DNA of 64,000 bases, taken from positions 9,775,001 to 9,839,000 of the forward strand of contig NC_092562.1 of the NCBI RefSeq assembly GCF_037975245.1. Direction: 5' to 3'. The first letter of the stretch is position 1, and the number at the start of each line of letters is the position of its first letter. Shown here one piece after another: positions 56,937-64,000 of the stretch. Both the position numbers and the translations under genes were made by a program. This DNA is from Apostichopus japonicus (taxonomy: Eukaryota > Echinodermata > Holothuroidea > Aspidochirotida > Stichopodidae). Under the pieces are notes generated by a model, which did no database searches, was not told where the DNA came from, and worked only from the letters and a program-made list of their open reading frames with translations.

Positions 56937-57118
56937 CAGTGATCAAGTAGTCTCGGCCACAGAATCAGAACAGATCTGTGCCGACCTTTTCCCAATTTCT
57001 GTCCAATTCTACTGTGTGTCTTTTTTGGTCAGATCTTGAAGTGGCTTCGTTGTATCGTGGAGGTTGGGAAGAAACTTCGCAAGATAGTTTACCATCCCAA
57101 GATACCTTCTTAATTCTT

Positions 57119-58050
57119 TCAGATTGGTTGTTGAGCTGGTGTCCATGATGAGTCAGGGCATTGGCTCTTGAAGTGTCCCCTTTGTCTACATCTGAAGCAG
57201 GTAATCTCTGACAGTGGCTTTCTGGGTTTGGGCCTGCTCCTCTCCGTCAAATCCTGAATGGCGACTCGCAATGCTGAAACCTCATCAGCTACATTCTTCA
57301 GGGTTGCAATTTCTTGTCGCATCTGGGCGACCTCCTGAGTTAGTTTGAAACTGGCGACAGTGGTGCCACAGCAGCCTCTTCCATGACGACTTCCCGTATT
57401 CTCGTCCTTCTCTCCACTGGGTCACTCTCTTGAAAAATGACAGCGCCTCCCTCCTCATGTCATCAAATTTCTTATCTTGCGTGGCCAGATGAATACGTTT
57501 CAACTCTCGCCTTACCCAGGCCTCCATTGCACCCTGGCAGAACTGGTCCTGAGGGCACTGTCCCTCAGTTGAGTTAATGCACTCCCATCCTGTACAGTGG
57601 GTGCCGCTGCTTCAAGTTTTCCATATAACCTCTTGAGGGCCCTACTAAAGTCAGACAAGGACTCATCTTCGTGTTGTTTTCGCCAATGAAAGGCACTGCT
57701 TAATGATTGAACCGTTTCTGCACCCCCAAAACACAGCCTTAGCGTCTTCTCAACTTCTGAGAACTTATGCCTCTCGCTTTCCTGCATGCACATTACTTCT
57801 TCTTTGGCTGGTCCGCTAAGTGTTCGACGAGAATTCGCATCCTTTCTTTCTCTGTTAAATTATACAGCGAAACAACTTCCTTAAACAGGTCGAGCCATTC
57901 TGAAAGTGACAAGTCCCAACTACCCTTAGGACTACCCCTAAATTTATTAAGCCTACCTGGTGGAATGCCCTGGAAGCTCATCGCGCGAATAAAAAATTGA
58001 CTCATCATCTCCAGATTCACTGAAGCCATCCCTGGATTGTCGTCAGTCAT
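57119..58050 (-). pseudogene. Element C gag, capsid plus CCHC knuckle
   Basis: Three overlapping frames encode, in order, SFQGIPPGRLNKFRGSPKGS, LSLSEWLDLFKEVVSLYNLT, the VEKTLRLCFGGAETVQSLSS region, LSDFSRALKRLYGKLEAAAP and the knuckle CFRCRQRGHFKSQC. The capsid layout (short variable start, W/L-rich capsid, one CCHC) resembles gag of the type related to PNMA/ZCCHC12 genes; this is inference. A related copy lies just upstream. Confidence 0.7.
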
Positions 58051-58189
58051 ATTGTAGCAATACCTGAAATTCCTTTAAATATCTGAACTGGCAAGCTTAT
58101 GTTACTTAAAAGCTTAATGAAAAGATTCTAATCAGACTGTCTAGTAATTAACATTCAGATTAAATATGAAATTTCTAAATATACTGTGA

Positions 58190-58669
58190 GCTGAGAACCA
58201 CAGTAAGCTGAACACCACCTTGCAATGAGAACCACCCTCTGGGCTGGAGCTGTTCTGTCAGTTAATCCCGTCACCCGCTCGGTTGTTGATTCCTCTTCGT
58301 CTTGCTTTCTACTGTGGAAGGCGCTGCTTAGGACTGCAGTCTCAGATCTACCGAAACATAATTTTAGTATCTTTTCCACTTCACTGAGTTGCTCTCGTGA
58401 TTCCATGAGCATGCACAGTACTTCTTCTTTTGCAGAACCAGTGTGATGTTCTACCATAATCCGAGTCTTCTCCTTCTCACACAGACTGTAAGGGGATACC
58501 ACCTCCCTAAACTCATCCAACCACTCTGAAAGTGACAATCCCCATTCTGCCTTGGACCACCACTAAATTTACTAAGCTTACCAGGGGCAATACCCTGGAA
58601 ACTCATCGCCCTTTTGAAGAAATGATTCATCATGTCTAAGGTTACTTTTGGTTCCTCCGTGTCAGTCAT
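58190..58669 (-). pseudogene. Second, related gag copy (truncated)
   Basis: Two frames give FFKRAMSFQGIAPGKLSKFS, LSEWLDEFREVVSPYSLCEK, VEKILKLCFGRSETAVLSSA and FHSRKQDEEE, paralogous to the element C gag at 57285-58050 in the same order. The similarity is partial at the amino-acid level, so the copies are old. It ends before the knuckle and lies in the same orientation about 140 bp upstream of the first. Confidence 0.75.
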
Positions 58670-58749
58670 CTTCGAAAATGTGAAGATAAACTGCCCCTAT
58701 TGTACTAAGTACCAAACAATTACTATTTACTCAAATAAAAGAATCAATC

Positions 58750-59770
58750 CAATATGAAAAATCCACGACTTACTCTTCACTTGATTCCACAAATTTTTTT
58801 TGTGCAAGCAGTGTCAAGTACTGCAGCACCAAAAGATTCAGTAATAAAAATTTCATTCTCAACTTTACCCCGAGTGTCTTCGCCTTTACTAAAAAGTGTC
58901 ATATTATCTGATTCCTGTTTCTTCTGAACCTGAGAATGATCAGTAGATTCAGCAACTTTGACTGATTGTTGCGTATTATTTCTATCTGGACAATCCTTAG
59001 CCCAATGGAAAATAGACTCACAAACTGCACACTTTGTCCTCTTACCGAATCTGTTCAGTGGTTTGGTGCCTCAAATGATCTGATCATTGTCATGCTTTGA
59101 TTTTGATTTGCCTCCATTTGGGCATCATTCGTTACTAGGCCTACTGAACCTAACGTCTGATTCCGTAGCAAATGCCTCTTCAAATGTTCCATTCTTCATG
59201 GGCCTAGCTGCGTTAGTATAGTGGTTAGGCCTAACGCTATATGTATCTGTACTATCGAAATGGGCCTTACCGTGCTGATCACTAAAAATACGTTTTAGTG
59301 CCTACTTCATTTGTTCGCACTTAATTTCGCCACATGCTGTAAGGGCCATTTGTCTATAGATCTTTTCTTGTGAGATTGGCATTATCCAGCAATTTAAATG
59401 CCAACACGGCATCTGGGAGGGTCATGTTGTAGATCTGTGCGATATATTCTGTAATAGATTGCAACTCACCCTGTCTGAAGGTGTCAAACGCGGTGTAGGC
59501 TTCATATGCACTGTCTATCTCTTCTCTTTTATAGACAGAATCCAATTCTTTGAAAAGAGTGTTCAACCCCGTACTTTTATTGAGGTCGTCAGCTTTAATT
59601 TGCAGAGCGGTCTCTCTCGCTTTCCCAGTAAGGGACAGTGTTATTGCCATGGCTTGCATTTCTGGAGCCAGGTTGGTTACCAGTTCCCAAATTTCGACTT
59701 CGTTCTTCCACGTATAGTAAGATGAGTCATCGCCCAACTTGGGCGGAACTTTGTAAGATTGCACCATTAT
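58750..59770 (-). mobile_element. Gypsy element E gag-protease relic
   Basis: Gag ORF at 59354-59767 (SYYTWKNEVEIWELVTNLAP, AITLSLTGKARETALQIKAD, LFKELDSVYKREEID). Then, in other frames, a CCHC knuckle CAVCESIFHWAKDC at about 59033-58990 and a retropepsin-like AAVLDTACTKN near 58800. No RT or integrase follows. A 20-bp direct repeat (about 58754 and 59800) brackets the relic. Confidence 0.7.
59354..59767 (-). pseudogene. Element E gag ORF (137 codons)
   Basis: Typical gypsy gag capsid start: PPKLGDDSSYYTWKNEVEIW and later TAFDTFRQGELQSITEYIAQ, with a stop after LDNANLTRKDL. No zinc knuckle in this frame; it lies downstream in another frame. Confidence 0.8.
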
Positions 59771-60700
59771 AACTTTTTGGCGAACCTTGCTCTGCTACCA
59801 TGAAAAATCCATGACTTACTCTGAAAATCTTGTCTCTTGATTGCCTGTACGTCTGTCGTAGCTGACACCATGTGCTCACATAGCTAGTAGTTTTTCTCAA
59901 CATGTAAAAGAACATACAACACAGGCAAGCCCCTCAAAGGAGGAAGAGGAACAAGGGAGGCCAAAAACGACAAAACAAGCAACACAATAGTTATGTACGG
60001 TCCTATCTGGCTAATCTACCCTCTGCTAGGACTTGAAATTTCTGCAAACTTAAACAAGTTACAATAGAAATACTGATGTACTGAAACACTAAGAATTCTT
60101 CTTCTGTCCAGAGGCTGTTCCACCGCCTTCAGTTGTCTTCTACTCTGGATCCCACTTCTGACACCAATGAAGAGAAACCCAAATTTGAGGTAGTAAGCCT
60201 CGGAAAAAGAAACACACAACCAGGAAGTATACAGTCTGTTGGTCTATATTGTCAATTCTGGATAAACAGCTCCATCCAGATACCCAGTAGAAATGTACCC
60301 TCACAAAGATAGTTAGACACCTTCAAGGACAGTCACCCACTTATTCCTACAAGAAAAATCACTTGGAAAACAGTCACTTCTTGGCTAACCATATACTGCA
60401 CGAAAATCTGACGTCTGGCTTCAGTGATCGATAAGTGGCAAGAGCAAGAACAAAGGGCAATTACCTTACAAGCGTCTAGACGTATCACATGGCGTAACTA
60501 TCAATTTTTAACCAGTAGCATGAATATTTACGGGGAAAACATTTAATATAAGGTAGAAAAAAATCATTTAGATATAAATGAAAGGTAAATTTATAGAAAG
60601 AATAAGAAAACATACAGGCGCTAAATTGTATGATGCTCACTAATATCAGAGTGAACAACTGACAGGATATGAGTCATGCCTACCCCGGATAAGCCTTGGG
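59771..60700. other. Inter-element sequence, possibly old LTR material
   Basis: No supported ORF. Its position between the start of element E gag and the decayed integrase of D suggests LTR and leader sequence. No paired LTR copy was found by eye. Confidence 0.35.
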
Positions 60701-60710
60701 TGAGATCTGT

Positions 60711-61101
60711 TTAAGTTAAAGAGACCAAAACAAGAATATACTCTAGAAATTCCACTTTACTACATCTGCTAAACACCTTGAATTCAACAGATGAATACTG
60801 TGGCCTATTGCTAGGAATACCGAATCTAGCAAACTGATGTTTACAAAACTGAATTATTTGTTTTGACTTTAGTCTTGGATAATTTCTTAACCTCAAAGTT
60901 ACTGGAGTAATATATGTAGGTGTCTGAATTATTCACAAAAAGATCTGTTCCCACTTTTTGCCATGTGTGCACTGGGCTTTCATGTTTCATCAGTGGCTCT
61001 TTTTGGTTTTGATGTCTAAAACGATTACAAACATCACAATTTTCAATTGTTTCTGTGATTTGCACTGCCATGTTCGGCCAATTTATTAGATCTCTTGCCA
61101 A
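60711..61101 (-). pseudogene. Element D integrase fragments
   Basis: CDVCNRFRHQNQKEPLMKHE and VHTWQKVGTDLF (HHCC domain end and core start), then FARFGIPSNRPQYSSVEFKV. The catalytic SDNGP is damaged (SNRP). Frames shift near 60880. Confidence 0.85.
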
Positions 61102-61644
61102 CCTTTTAGTTTTTTCGATTCCTTGATGCCCTTGGTGAATTTTCCAAGCATCATTTTTTGCAATTTAACAGGAATGAGCACCTTTTCATTTTTGAAAATG
61201 AACCCATTCTCAACTGTCAATTCACTTTGGCAAGCCCAATATGGAGTTAAATCTTTGGGTCCAGCGTTTGTTTACTGTTTGGCCATCCTGAAAAAATTTG
61301 CTGATGAAGCTTTGCTAAAACTGGATCTTTTTGTGCTTCATTCTCTATGTTTGTCAATTTTGAATTTGAAATTGGCAAAGGAGGTACTACACATTCCATA
61401 ATATGTAAGCTGTCATTAACTTCTTGTACCAGGTAAATAACTACGACTTAAAGCATCAGCAACATACAATTCACTGTAAGCTGATACTTTTGCAACTTGA
61501 GCAACATTCTCTGAAGCCTTGGGGGTGCTACATTTAATGGTTTCTAAAAATAGCCTCTAGGGGCTTATGATCAGTTTGAATGTATGTCATCCTGCCAAAT
61601 ATGCATTGATGGAATTTTTCGCATCCAAATACAATAGCGGCCAA

Positions 61645-61842
61645 CTATTTTTCAATTTGTGCATATCTTGTTTGTGCATCTGTGAACGTTTTCGATGCAT
61701 ATGCAACTGGTTTTTCTTTTTGCAGTAGTACAGCTCCAACCCCACCTTTCGAAGCATCCACGCTTACTGTTACAGGTTTGTTGGTGTCGAAATACTGTAG
61801 TACTGGAGTTTCAGTTATCAATTGTTTGAGGGAATTTTTCAC
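61645..61842 (-). pseudogene. Element D RNase H start
   Basis: LITETPVLQYFDTNKPVTVS, then VDASKGGVGAVLLQKEKPVA and YASKTFTDAQTRYAQIEK, the conserved start of gypsy RNase H. The ORF then stops. Confidence 0.9.
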
Positions 61843-62098
61843 TGCTCTTCATTTTTCCTGCTCTTCTTCCCAATGTCATACTGTTTCTTTAGGCAGGAGC
61901 ACTCTCAAAGGTTCAGAGATAGCTGATATATTCTTAATAAACTTAGCAACATAATTTATCATTCCCAGAAATCTCTTTAGCTCAGTTACATTTGTTGGAG
62001 GCTACATTTCCTGAATTGCCTCTACTTTCTTTGGGTCAGGATTTATACCATTTGATGTCAATATGTGACCAATATATTTGACTTCACTGACTTTAAAC

Positions 62099-62389
62099 TT
62101 ACCCTTGTCTATAGATGGTTAGTTTTAGATTGTTTTCTTGACATCTTTGTAAGACATTTTGTAGCCTAATGTTATACTCAGCCTCAGCAGCTCCCCACAC
62201 AATTATGTCATCCATCATGACTTCTACACTACTTAGATCACCGAATAATTCTGTCAGGACTCTTTGGAATATTTCCGGGGCAGCATTAATCCCGAAAGGC
62301 AACCTTTTGTACCTATACCTCCCTATCAGTGTGTTGAAAGTACATAATTTTGAACTTTTTGAGTCTAAGCAAACTGCCAATACCCACAA
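62099..62389 (-). pseudogene. Element D RT palm
   Basis: YRYKRLPFGINAAPEIFQRV and VEVMMDDIIVWGAAEAEYNI. The usual YxDD motif reads MMDD here; the first position is altered. Ends with a frameshift after LQRCQENNLKL. Confidence 0.9.
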
Positions 62390-62491
62390 TTTGCATCCAA
62401 AGTACTAAAAACTTTAGCTGGTGGAAGCCTAGTTATGATTTCTTCCACTGTTTTCATTGGATAATGAGCTCTATCTTATGCCTCATTCAGA

Positions 62492-63166
62492 TCATTTGGA
62501 TCTAAACATATCAGGTCTATCAGGTTTTATGACAGTTACCATACCACTAACCCAATCATTGGGTTCAGTGACCTTCTCTATCACATCTAAATCAACCATA
62601 CGTTTAAGGTCTTCCTTTACATCTTCTCTCAATGCAATGGGAACTTTACGGGGCGGTTGAACTACTGGCCTACTTCCTTCTTTTACTTTGAGTGACACTT
62701 TGCCTGGCAAACAACCAAGTCCTTTTAATACATCACTGTAATTGACCTGTGGTTCTGGAGTTTTCGATGACTCCACACTGTCGATACGTTGAATCAGTGC
62801 TAGGGCTGTGCACGCTTTCAAGCCAAGTAAGGGTTTCTTCATTTCTTTGACGACTTGGAAACTGAGGTCATAGTAGCAATTTTTGTGTTCACAGAGGTGT
62901 GCACACTTCCCCATCAGTTTTAGCTTGTGTCCTGAGTAAGTAATCAGATGCATCTTTGATCTCTGCAACTTCACATTCTCCATGTTTTCCAGAACTGATG
63001 AAGAAATCACATTGCATTGTGATCCAGTGTCAAGTTTGAAGTTGACTTTCTCATCTTCAACTAACAAATTGATGTTCCATTCACCATCAGCTGTTTTGCA
63101 TTGCTGAAACTCTAGAACGTCATTGAAAAAGTCTGAGTTGCCGGATCCTTCACATACCGGTATCAC
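62492..63166 (-). pseudogene. Element D protease and RT N-terminus
   Basis: Retropepsin signature FKLDTGSQCNVISSSVL, then LLGLKACTALALIQRIDSV, a PPRKVPIALREDVKEDLKRM finger region and EKVTEPNDWVSGMVTVIK. The frame breaks before the catalytic palm. Confidence 0.92.
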
Positions 63167-63229
63167 TGTTTGCCTCGTCTACTGTATGTACCTTTTGTTG
63201 GTTACGTTTGTCATGTTTCTGTGTCTTGG

Positions 63230-64000
63230 AGCCTTTTGACTGATTTAATTTTGTTCGGCACATCTTGGCAATAACAACAATCATTACTCATGCCACAATA
63301 AAAGGTCTTTCATTGGGTAAAGGTCTTGTTTTAGCTGTTCGAAAAAACTATTCCGCCAACAGAGTTAACTGGGAGCCGCTTTCTATCAGACAGGATGTTG
63401 ATAGTCCTTCTACTTAACAAGGGATGACAAGCTTTTCACCTACAAGCCCCTCAAGAATGTGAGTATTCGTTTGGAAAATAAGTGTTTTTTTTGGGCATCG
63501 TCATCTCTGGCTCCTGGTTGCCCTCTCTCAGAAGCGCAGCAGAGTTTCCCAGCTTTGCAAATATGAATTTGATAAAATTCCTGTTCACCAGTCTTGGGTC
63601 GGCACGTCCAGGGCATTGTCTTTGATTGGTGTTCTGCCTGTCCAAATGAAAAACAAAAATTTGGCATTCAATTTGGTCTGGTCCAATTGCTAGGAGGTGC
63701 AGATGAATCTTGGGTGGTGTGGTGCTGGACGTTAGCTTCCTTAAGTAATTTGTCAATCTTTTCTATTCCCCAACAAGTAGGTCATCTTCAGTTGTCTTCT
63801 TCTCCGGTGAGACAGCGGTAGCTACATGGTAGGAGGCATCAGCTTTTGGTGTCTTGTTGGTGTTGGTGGATATTCTTTTAAAATTTTTAAGGGATTGCTC
63901 TTCCTCTACTTTCCTCACCAAATTAAGTAATGAAACATAAGTCTATGAAACTCCCACGTCTTCCAATTGCAGGAATGTCAGGAGGTTGTAATTGTATAGA
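63230..64000 (-). pseudogene. Element D gag-like region (open at window edge)
   Basis: Low-resemblance sequence upstream of the protease, in the place of gag. The - strand frames contain IFAKLGNSAALLREGNQEPE and related pieces, plus a Cys-rich stretch near 63250-63300 that may be a damaged zinc knuckle. Assigned mainly by position. Confidence 0.45.

Larger units (their letters stand above)
56151..58060 (-). mobile_element. Ty3/gypsy retrotransposon C, internally deleted
   Basis: On the - strand it reads gag (58050 to about 57150), then a short piece of RT thumb (about 57115-57050, RRYLGMVNYLAKFLPNLHD), then integrase (about 56990-56500) with its C-terminal tail (to about 56151). The protease, most of RT, RNase H and the integrase zinc domain are missing. 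What remains looks like two internal deletions in one element. It then runs directly into the copia relic. Confidence 0.75.
60700..64000 (-). mobile_element. Ty3/gypsy retrotransposon D, highly decayed
   Basis: - strand order from the right: gag-like sequence with a damaged knuckle (about 63250-64000), protease (about 63030), RT (62389-62650), RT palm (62099-62389), RNase H start (61645-61842), integrase zinc domain (60841-61101) and core fragment (60711-60896). Many stops and frameshifts, and the YLDD motif reads MMDD. Runs off the window edge; no LTR identified. Confidence 0.85.

Noticed and set aside
57285-58050. Domesticated PNMA-like host gene
   Set aside because: The frame is broken several times, and it sits next to RT and integrase pieces of the same orientation.

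Overview
This is eukaryotic genomic DNA: intron-rich genes with GT-AG introns, TTAA-flanked and hAT-like MITEs, LTR and non-LTR retrotransposons, a tRNA-derived SINE and long microsatellites. Compact deuterostome-like protein sequences with AT-rich introns suggest a marine invertebrate, perhaps an echinoderm. That assignment is inference only.

Three host genes can be reconstructed exon by exon with consistent reading phase. (1) Positions 449-13597, + strand: the C-terminal half of a TUT4/TUT7-type terminal uridylyltransferase (11 exons, 855 codons, 5' end outside the window). (2) Positions 21209-24454, - strand: a LEPROT/LEPROTL1 (endospanin, Vps55-like) gene with three recognised coding exons; its short first coding exon was not found. 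(3) Positions 34924-44850, + strand: OMA1, the mitochondrial inner-membrane zinc metalloendopeptidase (8 coding exons, 433 codons from the chosen start). TUT and LEPROT converge tail to tail; LEPROT and OMA1 diverge head to head. Nothing suggests that the three work in one pathway.

Positions 45103-64000 hold almost only - strand LTR retrotransposon relics. A Ty3/gypsy element (A) is split by a complete second Ty3/gypsy element (B) with 155-bp LTRs and a 5-bp target duplication. They are followed by a Ty1/copia pol fused to the integrase tail of a third, internally deleted gypsy element (C), two related gag copies, a separate gag-protease relic (E), and a decayed gypsy pol (D).

The most unusual signal is tandem repeats that straddle exon-intron borders and so multiply 5' splice sites. 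In TUT a 63-bp unit is repeated about 14 times and carries the last 14 nt of an exon plus its donor; the array stays open in the exon's frame. In LEPROT an 88-bp unit is repeated three times and carries the last 52 nt of exon 3 plus its donor. Other notable structures are a hAT-like element inside a TTAA MITE, a 25-bp palindrome that looks like two fused transposon ends, and a 1.7-kb non-coding element with a perfect 8-bp target duplication upstream of OMA1.
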